A DNA stretch of 64,000 nucleotides from JALYYC01 sp963795805 (GTDB lineage Bacteria; Chloroflexota; Dormibacteria; CF-121). The stretch is from the NCBI GenBank assembly GCA_963795805.1, contig CAWCIV010000001.1:930001-994000 (forward strand), written 5' to 3'. Positions 7,689 through 16,649 of the stretch are shown here, in pieces. The notes under the pieces are model-generated. The model did no database searches and was not told where the DNA came from. It saw nothing but the letters and a program-made list of their open reading frames with translations. Numbering within the stretch: position 1 is the first letter of the stretch; each line of letters begins with the position of its first letter. A program made the translations under genes and the position numbers.

Positions 7689-10108
7689 CGATCCCGAGCC
7701 GGGCCCGAGTCGTCATCATCGGCGGCGGCGTCGGTGGCACCAGCATCGCCTACCACCTCGTCAAGCGCGGCTGGACCGACATCGTGTTGTTGGAGCGCGC
7801 CCAACTCACCAGCGGCTCGACCTTTCATTCGGCCGGGCTCGTCGGCCAGTTGCGCTCGAGCATGCCGCTGACGCGGTTGATGATGGACAGCGTCGCCTGC
7901 TATCGCCGCCTGACGGAGGAAACCGGGGTGGACATCGGGTGGCGCGAGGTCGGGAGCCTGCGACTCGCCTCCTCGCCCACGCGGATGGAGGAGCTGCGGC
8001 GACAATCGGGATGGGGCACAAGCTTCGGTCTGCCCATCGAGCTGATCAGTGCTGCCGAGGCCTACCAGCGGTTTCCAATCATGCGCCTGGACGGCGTCGA
8101 AGGAGCGGCCTTCCTCGCGACGGACGGCTACCTCGACCCGAGCGGCCTCGCGCTCGCGTTCGCGGAGGGAGCTCGCCGCGGTGGCGCTCGAATCTGCGAG
8201 GGCGTCCGCGTGACGGGCATCCGCGTGGAGCGCGGCTCGGTGCGCGGGGTCGAGACCGGTGAGGGAGCGATCGAGGCCGAGGTGGTGATCAACGCGGCCG
8301 GCATGTACGCGCCCGAGGTGGGCCGCCTGGCGGGCGTTACGGTCCCGATCATTCCGATGGCCCACCAATATCTGGTCGCCCGAATCGGGGAGCCGATCCC
8401 CGCGTCCTTGCCGACCATGCGGGATCCCGACCGTCTCGTGTACTTCCGACGCGACGCCGCCGGGCTCGTGATGGGTGGCTATGAGCGCGACCCGGCGCCG
8501 TTCGGACTCGGCGGGATCCCGGCAGACTTCAACAACCGGTTGCTCGCCGAGGACTGGCCGCGCTTCGAGCCCCTCTCGGAGAGCGCGGTCACCCGTGTCC
8601 CGTCACTGGAACACGCCGAGATCGTCAAGCTGATCAACGGACCGGAAGCCTTCACCCCGGACAACGAGTTCGTCCTGGGGGAGTCGCCGGTTCACGGCTT
8701 CTTTGTCGCCGCGGGCTTCTGCGCCCACGGCATCGCCGGTGCGGGCGGTATGGGCAACGCGATGGCCCAGTGGATCATCGACGGCCAGCCGGAAGTGGAT
8801 CTCTGGAAAATGGACCTGCGACGCTTCGGTTCGCAGTACCGGAGCCAGGCGCTCACGCTGACACGAACACGTGAGGTCTATTCGACGTACTACGACATTC
8901 ATTATCCGAACGAGGAGCGGACGGCAGGCCGCCCGTTGCGGCTCTCCCCCACCTACCCGAGGCTTGCGGCGCTTCGTGCATCGTTCGGGGAGAAGGCCGG
9001 CTGGGAGCGACCGAACTGGTTCGAGACGAACGCGGTCCCGGAGGGTGCCCAGCCAGCAGGCTGGGCAGGCCGGCACTGGTCCAGCGCCATCGGCAGTGAG
9101 CACCGAGCCACACGCGAACGAGCCGCGCTCTTCGACGAGACGTCCTTCGCCAAGCTCGAGATCAGCGGCGATGGCGCGTTGCTGTTCTTGCAGCGCCTCT
9201 GCGGCAACGACATGGACCGGCCACTCGGACGCGTGACCTACACGCAGATGTTGAACCATCGGGGCGGGATCGAATGCGATTTCACGGTGACGCGGCTTAC
9301 GGCCGATCGCTTCTTCATCGTCACGGGCACGGCATTCGGGAATCACGACCTGGGATGGATCCGCCGACATCAACCGACAGACGGATCGGTAACCGTCTCC
9401 GACGTGACCTCCGCCCTGGTGTGCCTCGGGCTCTGGGGTCCGCGCGCCCGCGACATTCTGCAGCCGATCACCGCTGCCGACCTCAGCAACCGCGGCTTCC
9501 CTTACCTCACGGCCCGGGCGATGGAGGTCGATGACGTGCCCTGCCGCGTACTCCGTGTCACGTACGTCGGCGAGTTGGGCTGGGAGCTCTACTGCCCAAC
9601 CGAGTACGGGCTGCGCCTCTGGGACACGATCTGGGAAGCGGGCCGGCCGTACGGCCTGGCCGCCGGCGGGTACCGGGCCATCGAATCACTGCGGCTGGAG
9701 AAGGGGTACCGCGTCTGGAGCAGCGACATCACGCCGGACGACAATCCCTATGAGGCCGGGCTGGGGTTCGCGGTCCGGCTGGACAAAGCGGCGGACTTCA
9801 TCGGAAAGGAGGCCCTCATCAAGGCGAAAACGAACGGGATCGGACGGCGACTCCGCCCCCTGCTGCTCGACGACCCTCAGGCGATCGTCTTCGGCGGCGA
9901 GCCGGTGCGGGCCGATGGACAGATCGTCGGGCGCGTGACGAGCGGGGGCTTCGGGTACACGCTCGCCCGGAGCATCGCCTACGCCTACGTGCCCGCCGAC
10001 CGGGCCGCCGGCAGCAAGGCGGAGGTGGAAATCTTCGGACATTGGGCCACGGCCCGCATCGCCGAGGACCCACTGTTCGATCCCACTGGTTCCAGGATCC
10101 GGGCGTGA
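7685..10108 (+). CDS. FAD-dependent dimethylglycine/sarcosine dehydrogenase-like protein with GcvT domain
   Basis: An 807-residue two-part enzyme. Residues ~8-370 form a DAO-type FAD oxidoreductase with a GGGVGG dinucleotide motif at 13-18. A short linker domain follows (~375-430), then an aminomethyltransferase (GcvT) domain with GcvT C-terminal barrel (~435-800). Such proteins oxidise N-methylated amino acids and pass the one-carbon unit to tetrahydrofolate. The GTG at 7685 overlaps the upstream stop; a longer in-frame extension to 7523 lies inside the kinase gene and is unlikely. Its own stop overlaps the next start in another GTGA. Dimethylglycine, sarcosine and related substrates cannot be told apart from the sequence. 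Confidence 0.88.
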   Translation: MTIPSRARVVIIGGGVGGTSIAYHLVKRGWTDIVLLERAQLTSGSTFHSAGLVGQLRSSMPLTRLMMDSVACYRRLTEETGVDIGWREVGSLRLASSPTRMEELRRQSGWGTSFGLPIELISAAEAYQRFPIMRLDGVEGAAFLATDGYLDPSGLALAFAEGARRGGARICEGVRVTGIRVERGSVRGVETGEGAIEAEVVINAAGMYAPEVGRLAGVTVPIIPMAHQYLVARIGEPIPASLPTMRDPDRLVYFRRDAAGLVMGGYERDPAPFGLGGIPADFNNRLLAEDWPRFEPLSESAVTRVPSLEHAEIVKLINGPEAFTPDNEFVLGESPVHGFFVAAGFCAHGIAGAGGMGNAMAQWIIDGQPEVDLWKMDLRRFGSQYRSQALTLTRTREVYSTYYDIHYPNEERTAGRPLRLSPTYPRLAALRASFGEKAGWERPNWFETNAVPEGAQPAGWAGRHWSSAIGSEHRATRERAALFDETSFAKLEISGDGALLFLQRLCGNDMDRPLGRVTYTQMLNHRGGIECDFTVTRLTADRFFIVTGTAFGNHDLGWIRRHQPTDGSVTVSDVTSALVCLGLWGPRARDILQPITAADLSNRGFPYLTARAMEVDDVPCRVLRVTYVGELGWELYCPTEYGLRLWDTIWEAGRPYGLAAGGYRAIESLRLEKGYRVWSSDITPDDNPYEAGLGFAVRLDKAADFIGKEALIKAKTNGIGRRLRPLLLDDPQAIVFGGEPVRADGQIVGRVTSGGFGYTLARSIAYAYVPADRAAGSKAEVEIFGHWATARIAEDPLFDPTGSRIRA

Positions 10109-10872
10109 GCGAGCTCGATTCCCTCCTCGGTTTTGCCCTGGGCCTTGCCGATGCCGCTGATGCGATTGCGATGCGACATTTCCGCCGGGACCTCAAAATT
10201 GATCGAAAGCCAGACCGGACATTCGTGACCCAGGTCGACACGGCCATCGAGCAGGAACTGCGCCAGCGGATCGAACGTGAGCACCCCGATCACGGCGTCC
10301 TCGGCGAAGAGTTCGGCTCGACCGCCGGGTCGGCGAACCGATGGATCATCGACCCGATCGACGCCACCCACAGCTTCATGCGCGGCCTCCCGATGTTCGC
10401 GACCCTGCTGGGTCTGGAGCGCGACGGTGAGATGCTCCTCGGAGTCATCTCCGCGCCGGCGATGCGCGAACGCTGGCACGCGATGCGGGGTCAGGGCGCC
10501 TGGTCCGGTTCGCGGCGGCTTCATGTTTCCGCGATTCCGCGGTTGGACGAATCGCAGGTGTTCTACGCGTCGCGGACCGCCTTCACTGCGGTGGGACAAG
10601 CGCGCGCCTTCGATGCGGTCGTCGAAGGCGCCTGGCGCGATCGCGGCTTCGGTGACTTCTGGGGCTACGCGCTGGTGGCCGAGGGCACGGGCGAGGCCAT
10701 GATTGAGCCGGAGCTCTATCCCTGGGACCTGGCCGCGCCGTCCATCGTGGTCGAAGAGGCCGGTGGGCGCGTGACTGACTTCACCGGGTCGCGGACGCAC
10801 GAGGGGGGCAGCGTGGTCGCCAGCAATGGGCTGATCCACGAGGAGATCCTCGAGCGCCTGCATCGTCGGTAA
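10105..10872 (+). CDS. Inositol monophosphatase-family phosphatase (histidinol-phosphatase-like)
   Basis: A 255-residue Mg-dependent phosphatase of the IMPase fold. The motifs are LGEEFG (metal Glu), IDPIDATHSF (metal Asp pair) and YPWDLAAPSIVVEEAGG (third metal Asp). The normally invariant DGT reads DAT here, a conservative change seen in a position that contacts phosphate. The closest overall look is HisN-type histidinol-phosphatase or inositol-1-monophosphatase. GTG 10105 overlaps the upstream stop (GTGA). As the third gene of a coupled operon with a choline-kinase-like and a methylamine-oxidising enzyme, it may act on a phosphorylated intermediate of that pathway rather than in histidine synthesis. 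The stop lies 19 bp from the convergent ABC ATPase. Confidence 0.82.
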   Translation: MSELDSLLGFALGLADAADAIAMRHFRRDLKIDRKPDRTFVTQVDTAIEQELRQRIEREHPDHGVLGEEFGSTAGSANRWIIDPIDATHSFMRGLPMFATLLGLERDGEMLLGVISAPAMRERWHAMRGQGAWSGSRRLHVSAIPRLDESQVFYASRTAFTAVGQARAFDAVVEGAWRDRGFGDFWGYALVAEGTGEAMIEPELYPWDLAAPSIVVEEAGGRVTDFTGSRTHEGGSVVASNGLIHEEILERLHRR

Positions 10873-10891
10873 CGGCAGCGCCGGACAAGGC

Positions 10892-12007
10892 TTACGCCGG
10901 CGGTGTGGCGGCGGCGTCCTCGCGGGCGATCAGCACCGGGTCGGGGCGCAGCGCCAGCCGAACCCGAGTCCCGGCAGGGAGCCCGCTCGCGTCTGACGTG
11001 GGAAGCTGCGCCAGCACGGTCACGTCGCCGAGGTCAACCGTCACCCGGCTGGTAGCCCCCAGGAATGCTGTCGCGATCACTGTCCCGACCAGGGGCCCGG
11101 AGGTTGCGGCCTGGTCATCGGCCGCGACCGTCACCGCTTCAGGACGGACCAGGGCGACGGCCGCGCCGTCGCCGACGTTCGGTTGGACCAGGGGCAGGCG
11201 AACCCCCCTCACCTCAACCACACCACCCCGCACCGTCCCGGAGAGCCGGTTGGTCAACCCGACGAATTCGGCCACAAACGGCGTCGCCGGGCGCGAATAG
11301 ACCTCGGTCGGTGGTCCAAGCTGTTCGAGGCGCCCGGCCTGCATCACGCCGACGCGGTCCGCGATGGCGAGGGCTTCTTCCTGGTCATGGGTCACGAACA
11401 GGGTGGTGATCCCAACGTCCAGCTGGACGCGGCGAATCTCGTCACGCAGTCGTGCGCGGACTTTAGCGTCAAGGGCCGACAGAGGTTCGTCCAGGAGCAA
11501 CACCTTGGGCTGGATCGCTAACGCCCGCGCCAACGCGACGCGTTGCTGCTGACCGCCAGAGAGCTGATGCGCGTAGCGGTTGGCATACTTGGATAGCCCG
11601 ACCAGCTCCAGCACCTCGCCCGCCCGGCGCCGGCGCTCAACGGCACCCACTTTGCGCATCTGGAGCCCGAAGGCCACGTTCTGCCAGGCCGTCATGTGCG
11701 GAAACAGGGAGTACGCCTGGAACACCATTCCGACGTCACGCTTGTTCGCCGGTCGGCCGCTGACATCCTCTCCGTCGATGGTGACCTGGCCGCTGTCGGC
11801 TTCCTCGAGTCCAGCCAGCAAGCGGAGGGCGGTCGTCTTGCCACAGCCTGAGGGTCCGAGCAGAGCGACCAACTCGCCAGGGGCCATCGTCAGGCTGAGT
11901 CCGTCGAGCGCCGTCACCCCGGCGTAGCGGCGGCGCAGGTCTACGAGCCGCACCTCGACGCCGCCGTCGCCGGCGCTCCGGGTATTGACCGCCTTCGGGG
12001 GAGCCAT
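10892..12007 (-). CDS. ABC transporter ATP-binding protein (PotA/FbpC type)
   Basis: A 371-residue importer ATPase. The Walker A GPSGCGKTT, Q-loop VFQAYSLFPH, signature LSGGQQQR, Walker B VLLLDEP and switch His in FVTHDQEEAL are all present, and a C-terminal TOBE/MOP-like domain (~250-365) is typical of polyamine, iron(III) and related transporters. The ATG at 12007 is chosen: it is preceded by GAGGTG, which overlaps the stop of the upstream permease, and the conserved domain starts soon after. It is the last gene of a four-gene minus-strand operon (substrate-binding lipoprotein, two permeases, ATPase). Confidence 0.9.
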   Translation of the reverse strand: MAPPKAVNTRSAGDGGVEVRLVDLRRRYAGVTALDGLSLTMAPGELVALLGPSGCGKTTALRLLAGLEEADSGQVTIDGEDVSGRPANKRDVGMVFQAYSLFPHMTAWQNVAFGLQMRKVGAVERRRRAGEVLELVGLSKYANRYAHQLSGGQQQRVALARALAIQPKVLLLDEPLSALDAKVRARLRDEIRRVQLDVGITTLFVTHDQEEALAIADRVGVMQAGRLEQLGPPTEVYSRPATPFVAEFVGLTNRLSGTVRGGVVEVRGVRLPLVQPNVGDGAAVALVRPEAVTVAADDQAATSGPLVGTVIATAFLGATSRVTVDLGDVTVLAQLPTSDASGLPAGTRVRLALRPDPVLIAREDAAATPPA

Positions 12008-12011
12008 CACC

Positions 12012-12827
12012 TCAGGTCTTTTGGCCCCAGATGGCGTCGAGCCGAGGATCCCGCGAACGTCGCCGGCCAACAAAGGACAGCACCAGCAGCAGGCTAAAGG
12101 CGAACAGCAGCGAGGCCACGGCGACCGCGATGGAGACGCCGGCGTTGACGAGGCCAAGGAAGGCGATCGCGACCTGCAGATTCTCGTACGCGAGCAGATT
12201 GGCGAAGGTGTACTCACCCAGGACCAGGGCAACGGATAGCAGGCAGGCGTTTAGGAGCGCACTCGACATGTTGGGAACCAGGATTCGCCAGATCACCGTG
12301 CCCCAGCTCGCACCAAGGCTGCGAGCCGCCTCCGAGAGCGTCTTCACGTCGATCGCGGCGAGCCCCGTATCGAGCGCGCGGTACGCGTAGGGCAGCACGA
12401 GGATGAGGTAGGCGAAGGCGAGGGTCAGGATCGACGAGCTGACGTTGATCGCCATCCACCGGTAGACGGGCGCAAGGCCGACGACCAGCACGATCGCCGG
12501 AATGGTGAGCGGTAAGAGGCAAATGAACTCGATCGTCCGGCTGAGCGCGGGGAGGCGCAGGCGAATCCAGAACATCGTCGGGAGGAGTAAGAGCAGCATC
12601 GCGATCGAGGTAATGGCTGCGAGCTGAAGTGAGGCGACGATCCCCGCCACGAGGTCTGGATAGGACCCGATGCTGGCCCAGGCTGAAAGCGTTCGCGGGG
12701 CGCCGATTCCAACGCCACGCGTGGAGAACTCGAACATGGCGCCGATTGGAACCAGGAAAAAGACACCAAGGACAAGGAAGACAACGGTGCGGAAGATCCG
12801 CAAGTTGCGCCGGCGCGAGCGGCTCAT
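12012..12827 (-). CDS. ABC transporter permease (PotC-like)
   Basis: A 271-residue inner-membrane permease with six predicted helices. The EAA loop, which contacts the ATPase, appears as SEAARSLGASWGTVIWRILVP near residues 185-205. The N-terminus is basic (MSRSRRR) and then enters the first helix. It lies 16 nt after the stop of the other permease and 4 nt before the ATPase start. Family and partner genes support a spermidine/putrescine-type or iron-type import system; the substrate is not determined by the permease. Confidence 0.88.
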   Translation of the reverse strand: MSRSRRRNLRIFRTVVFLVLGVFFLVPIGAMFEFSTRGVGIGAPRTLSAWASIGSYPDLVAGIVASLQLAAITSIAMLLLLLPTMFWIRLRLPALSRTIEFICLLPLTIPAIVLVVGLAPVYRWMAINVSSSILTLAFAYLILVLPYAYRALDTGLAAIDVKTLSEAARSLGASWGTVIWRILVPNMSSALLNACLLSVALVLGEYTFANLLAYENLQVAIAFLGLVNAGVSIAVAVASLLFAFSLLLVLSFVGRRRSRDPRLDAIWGQKT

Positions 12828-12843
12828 CGCTCGCTGGCCCCGG

Positions 12844-13743
12844 TCACCGCAGCCATCGCGCCGTCCGGCGCTGGAGCAGCGCGTAAAGCACGGTGACCGT
12901 CGCGACGATCACGATCATCTCCAGCGCCAGGGTCTTGGCCAGGCCGGGTTGCGCCCGACCGGTTTCGCTCGTCAGCAGATTGCTGATCTGGAGCGGGACG
13001 ATGATGCCGCCCTGGGTGATCAACGCCGCCGCCGTGGCATACGCGGAGAAAGCATTGGCGAAGAGGAGCAGGGCGCCCCCGAGGAAGGCCGGCGCCAGCA
13101 AGGGGCCGGAGACGTACCGCCAGTAGTGCCAGGTGCCACCGCCCAGGGTTTCCGTTGCCTCTCGCCATTGCGGACGAATCCCATCCACGGCCGGGAGGAA
13201 GACGAGAACCATCAGGGGAATCTGGAAGTAGGTGTAGACGAGAATCAGGCCGGCGAGCTCGTAGAGCCACACCCCGCTGGCATAAATGTCGATACCATGC
13301 TCCTTCAGAAAGAGCGTGACAAATCCCGCGCCTCCGATCGTGGCGATGAACGCAAACGCCAACGTCACGCCGCCGAACTGGGCCAGCACGCCGCAGGCTG
13401 ACGAGACGATTCGACGCAAGGTCCCGCGTGGATTGCCGGTAGCGACGGCGTAGGCAAGAAGGGCACCGAAGATCGCACCGATCACCGCACTTGCCGCGGA
13501 CAGGACCACGCTGTTCACAAGTGAGTGGATGAGGTATTGCTGGCTCAGCTCGTTGAGGTTGGACACCGTCGGCCCGCCCGGTCCGGCGAATGACCCGGCG
13601 ACGACAACGGCCGTCGGAAGGAGGAGGAACACTCCCACGTAAACCAGGAACGGCACGGCGCCGAGCCAGGTCAGAGACAGGCGCCGCCCGCCCCGTAAGG
13701 GACGGGCGGCAGCGGTCGCAGCCGGGATCCCGGCAGATTTCAA
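12844..13743 (-). CDS. ABC transporter permease (PotB-like)
   Basis: The second permease of the importer, with six helices and an EAA loop (REATETLGGGTWHYWRYV). I place the start at TTG 13743, because it overlaps the stop of the substrate-binding protein in a TTGA quartet, the kind of coupling seen elsewhere here; another TTG at 13761 is possible. The N-terminal ~30 residues are basic and rich in Ala and Arg before the first helix. The DNA for the PLRGG region forms a GC-rich palindrome (13683-13710) that recurs in an intergenic space near 50.9 kb. Sure on family, less sure on the start. Confidence 0.85.
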   Translation of the reverse strand: MKSAGIPAATAAARPLRGGRRLSLTWLGAVPFLVYVGVFLLLPTAVVVAGSFAGPGGPTVSNLNELSQQYLIHSLVNSVVLSAASAVIGAIFGALLAYAVATGNPRGTLRRIVSSACGVLAQFGGVTLAFAFIATIGGAGFVTLFLKEHGIDIYASGVWLYELAGLILVYTYFQIPLMVLVFLPAVDGIRPQWREATETLGGGTWHYWRYVSGPLLAPAFLGGALLLFANAFSAYATAAALITQGGIIVPLQISNLLTSETGRAQPGLAKTLALEMIVIVATVTVLYALLQRRTARWLR

Positions 13744-14870
13744 CCGATGGCCTGGGCCCAATGGGAGGCGATATAGGTCCCCGCCGCGGTGGACTGCGCC
13801 TCGCTCATGAAGACCGGCGTTCCAACGACGGCCGGCAGTGCCGCGGCGGCCGCCGTGTCGATTTTTCCTGAGGTCTGCATGGCCGCCATCCGGACTGGCC
13901 TCGCCCCACCTTTGAGATACAGGTTCTGGCCTTCATCCGAATACAGGTACTCCTCCCAGAGCCTCGCCGCTGCGGGGTGGGGTGCCTGCTTGTTGATCGC
14001 CTGCGCGTAATAGCCACCAAGGGCGGCATTCGGCGGCAGGAAGATCTTCCAGGTCGGGACGTCTTTCCCATGGGATTGCGAGAGGTAATCCCACTCGAAG
14101 AGGACCGGCGTTTGGCCGGCTTTGACTGTTGCCGCGGTGCCGATAACCGGCACGAAGTTGCCGTTCAGCTTCAGCGAATGGAAAAAGTCCACGCCTTTGC
14201 TGACATCGCCGACAGAGCCGCCGTTGGCGATCGAAGCCATCACCACGCCGTTGAGCCCCTGGTTCGACTGCGTCGGGTCACCGGCGAGAGCGACCTTGCT
14301 TTTGAAGCTCGGCCCGAGAAGATCCTGGATCGAGGTGATCGAGACCTTGCTCGAGTCGTAGCCGATGCCCATGTAACCGCCGTAGTCCTGGAACCAGAGA
14401 CCAGTCGGCTCCTTCTGGGGGCCGGGAATATCGTTCCAGGTGCTGACCTGGTACGGCGCAAAGAGACTCGTATTCTTCAGCGCCACCGACATGCCGACGT
14501 CGACGACGTCGGGAGCGCGGTCGGTATTGGCCAGCTGGTTGATGGCGTCGACCTCTTGCTGGCTGCTGCCGCTGGGGTTGGCGGAGTTGACTTTGATCCC
14601 GTATTTGGCCGTGAAGGCGCTGATGATCGCGCCGTAGTTCGCCCAGTCCGGCGGCAGGGCGATGACGTTTAGGGCGCCCTCTTTCTTGGCGGCAGTCACA
14701 AGGGCCGAGATTCCTCCGACGTCGGCTGCCGACTTGGCCGACGCGGCGCTGGTGCCAGAGCTGGCTGGAGTGGTCCCGCCGCAGGCTGCCAGCAGGATGA
14801 CGGAGCCGGCCAGGATGCCTAACGAGCGCCTGGCCAAGAAATCGGGTCGCCGGAGCCGCGCATCGACCAT
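13740..14870 (-). CDS. ABC transporter substrate-binding lipoprotein (PotD/AfuA-like)
   Basis: A 376-residue periplasmic or lipid-anchored binding protein. The signal peptide ends in a lipobox LLAACG with Cys30 as the acylated residue, followed by an Ala/Ser/Thr linker to ~50 and a type II binding-protein fold. The ATG at 14870 has a GGGGAGGGG ribosome site just upstream. It is the first gene of the four-gene importer operon. The blocks for ligand binding are consistent with polyamine, iron(III) or thiamine type binders. Proximity to the methylamine-oxidation operon hints at an amine substrate, which is an inference only. Confidence 0.87.
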   Translation of the reverse strand: MVDARLRRPDFLARRSLGILAGSVILLAACGGTTPASSGTSAASAKSAADVGGISALVTAAKKEGALNVIALPPDWANYGAIISAFTAKYGIKVNSANPSGSSQQEVDAINQLANTDRAPDVVDVGMSVALKNTSLFAPYQVSTWNDIPGPQKEPTGLWFQDYGGYMGIGYDSSKVSITSIQDLLGPSFKSKVALAGDPTQSNQGLNGVVMASIANGGSVGDVSKGVDFFHSLKLNGNFVPVIGTAATVKAGQTPVLFEWDYLSQSHGKDVPTWKIFLPPNAALGGYYAQAINKQAPHPAAARLWEEYLYSDEGQNLYLKGGARPVRMAAMQTSGKIDTAAAAALPAVVGTPVFMSEAQSTAAGTYIASHWAQAIG

Positions 14871-14909
14871 GGTCCCCTCCCCTAGTGAATGGGCTGAATG
14901 TGCTCCCCC

Positions 14910-14938
14910 GTTTAACCACCTCAGAGCCGCCGTGTCAA
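14910..14938 (-). promoter_or_regulatory. Sigma-70-type promoter for the importer operon
   Basis: On the minus strand a perfect TTGACA (14938-14933) is followed after exactly 17 nt by TTAAAC (14915-14910), which matches 3 of 6 positions of a -10 box. Transcription would begin about 40 nt ahead of the lipoprotein ATG. It is one of the few perfect -35 boxes seen in the window. Confidence 0.55.
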
Positions 14939-14960
14939 GGAGCGAAAGGTTAACGCACGG

Positions 14961-15347
14961 TTAAGCGCCGGCGACCCGAAGCAGGACATGCGACCCGTCG
15001 CGCAGCATGCGGGCGAGCCCTTCGGGGGTGGCCGCGCCCCACATCCCCCACCGGTCCACGACCAGCTCACTGAGGGCAGGGTCGAGCTCAGCGGCTGGTA
15101 GAAATGCCACCGCGCCCTCGTGCGAGGTGGTCGTGCCCGGGATGGTCAGCCGAATCCATGGATCGGTTCGCCAGCGCTGCGCTCGGCGCGAATAGGCGTC
15201 GGCGAAGAGATAGACGATGCCGGGAGGCGCGGTGACAAACCAGCCGCGAACCGTGCCGATCCGGGCGCCCTCGCGCGACGCGATCAACAATTCGTCCTTC
15301 CCCTCCAACGCCTCAAGGAACGGCGCCGGCAGCGGGGTCAGCGGCAC
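14961..15347 (-). CDS. Pyridoxamine 5'-phosphate oxidase-like (PPOX/split-barrel) protein
   Basis: About 128 residues with the small split beta-barrel pattern of flavin- or F420-binding PPOX-like proteins: an early segment with REGARIGTVRGWFV, a YLFADAYSRRAQRW strand, and a RLTIPGTTTSHEG strand. No substrate can be named. The start is taken as GTG 15347-15345, the only suitable codon before the conserved part. That GTG directly abuts, in a CACGTG palindrome, the GTG start of the divergent gene, leaving no room for separate leader regions. Alternative starts could lie further inside. Confidence 0.6.
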   Translation of the reverse strand: MPLTPLPAPFLEALEGKDELLIASREGARIGTVRGWFVTAPPGIVYLFADAYSRRAQRWRTDPWIRLTIPGTTTSHEGAVAFLPAAELDPALSELVVDRWGMWGAATPEGLARMLRDGSHVLLRVAGA

Positions 15348-16433
15348 GTGGGTAACAATAGGCGAATCACACGGGTCGTCTTGCTTGGCCTGGACGGATT
15401 CCCGCACCGCGCCATCGGGCCGGAGCTCACGCCCCGCATGTGGGCGCTGGCCGAGGCGGGTGGGCGCGCAGCCGAGGGTGGCGTCACGGACCTCCCCTCC
15501 TCCACCGATCCGGGGTTTTGCTCCCTGCTGACCGGATGCTTCCCGAGAACGCATGGTGTTCGCACCACGGCGTGGCGGTTCACGACCCTTCCCGCCTGGG
15601 CGGGCCTCGAGAAACCGCGGGTCGACTCGCTCTTTGACGCGTGTCGAGGAGCAGGGATCCGTAGCCTGGCGGCGATGGGCGACGATCGTGGGCTGCTTTG
15701 CACCGGGTCGGCCGACGTGACCTGGCCGCCGGCGAACGCAATCCCGGAGGGCACACCGCTCGACGGCCACGGCTATCCATTGAACGCCGCGGTTCTTCCA
15801 CACATCCTCGAGGGCGCCTCCGATCGATCCGTTGGGTTGCTCTTCGGGCACCTCAACGAGGCGGATACCATCGGCCACGACGACGGCCCGGAGAGCGACG
15901 CCGCCCGCAAATGCTATGCGGCGACGGATCGCCTGGTTGGCGAGATACTCGACGCACTCGACGGGGGCTGGCAGGAGACCCTGGTGATCATCGTGTCCGA
16001 CCATGACATGCAAGCGCGCACGCCGGCCCCGCCGATCGACCTCGCGTCGTCGGCCTTCTGGGACGGCGTCATCCCTGACGGTGGCGCCGCCCTGGTTCAC
16101 CTGCGCGAGAATGTCGATCGGGCTGTCGCCGGCAAGGCGTTGATGGCGGTCGAGGGGATCGAGAGTTGGCTTGCCGCGGACAATGCGGTCTTGATCGCGG
16201 GAGCCAGGGCGGGGTACATCTTCGCCGCACCGGTGCTACCGGCCGGCGGCTTTCACGGCGCTCCAGCGACGGCCCGCACCGTGGCCCTGGTTGGTGGTGG
16301 CCACCCCGCCGCCCGGCGAATCGCCGCGACGATCGAGCGCCGCCGACCCCATCTCGCCGACTGGGCGCCCACCATCGGAGCCGTGCTCGGCGCAACCGTC
16401 CGCCGCGCCGACGGCGTCAGCCTGCTGGGCTGA
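15348..16433 (+). CDS. Alkaline phosphatase superfamily phosphodiesterase/pyrophosphatase-like protein
   Basis: A 361-residue type I phosphodiesterase/nucleotide pyrophosphatase-like protein. The N-terminal metal site is VVLLGLDGFP; the nucleophile region is STDPGFCSLLTGCFP near residue 50 (Ser/Thr position). The later metal-binding residues are in GHLNEADTIGHDDGP (two Asp and His) and IVSDHDMQ. No signal peptide is seen, so it may be cytoplasmic. Start GTG 15348 is in frame with the conserved region and abuts the divergent GTG. Substrates of this family are varied (nucleotides, phosphonates, lipids), so none is claimed. Convergent with a small Pro-rich gene 3 bp beyond its stop. Confidence 0.78.
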   Translation: MGNNRRITRVVLLGLDGFPHRAIGPELTPRMWALAEAGGRAAEGGVTDLPSSTDPGFCSLLTGCFPRTHGVRTTAWRFTTLPAWAGLEKPRVDSLFDACRGAGIRSLAAMGDDRGLLCTGSADVTWPPANAIPEGTPLDGHGYPLNAAVLPHILEGASDRSVGLLFGHLNEADTIGHDDGPESDAARKCYAATDRLVGEILDALDGGWQETLVIIVSDHDMQARTPAPPIDLASSAFWDGVIPDGGAALVHLRENVDRAVAGKALMAVEGIESWLAADNAVLIAGARAGYIFAAPVLPAGGFHGAPATARTVALVGGGHPAARRIAATIERRRPHLADWAPTIGAVLGATVRRADGVSLLG

Positions 16434-16436
16434 GGC

Positions 16437-16631
16437 TTAGCGCTGCGGGACTTCGGGCCGGTTGAAGCCGGGCTGCGGAACCTCGACCGGGGTCGCCGGG
16501 GGCTGGCTGATTTCCGGCATCTGGAGCGGTTGCGGCGCCAGATCCGGTCCGACCGGCTGGCCAACCTGCGGCGTACCGGGATTCTCGATGTACGGGTCCG
16601 TGGTACCGGGAATGTTTTGCATGGCTACCAT
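16437..16631 (-). CDS. Small proline-rich hypothetical protein, 64 aa
   Basis: I do not recognise the family. Proline, glutamine and glycine make up most of the sequence, with repeated PQ and QP pairs; it has no membrane helix or cysteine. ATG 16631 is the first start; a second ATG at 16622 is also possible. The upstream region holds AT-rich sequence shared with the divergent holin-like gene. The low complexity leaves room for doubt that it is translated, but the frame is open between neighbours and convergent to the phosphodiesterase with only 3 bp between the stops. Confidence 0.45.
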   Translation of the reverse strand: MVAMQNIPGTTDPYIENPGTPQVGQPVGPDLAPQPLQMPEISQPPATPVEVPQPGFNRPEVPQR

Positions 16632-16649
16632 CTTAGCTCACAGAAGCAC

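Noticed and set aside
14961..16100. A 379-residue minus frame
   Set aside because: Only its C-terminal 128 residues look like a protein (PPOX-like); the rest is opposite a phosphodiesterase with clear metal motifs.
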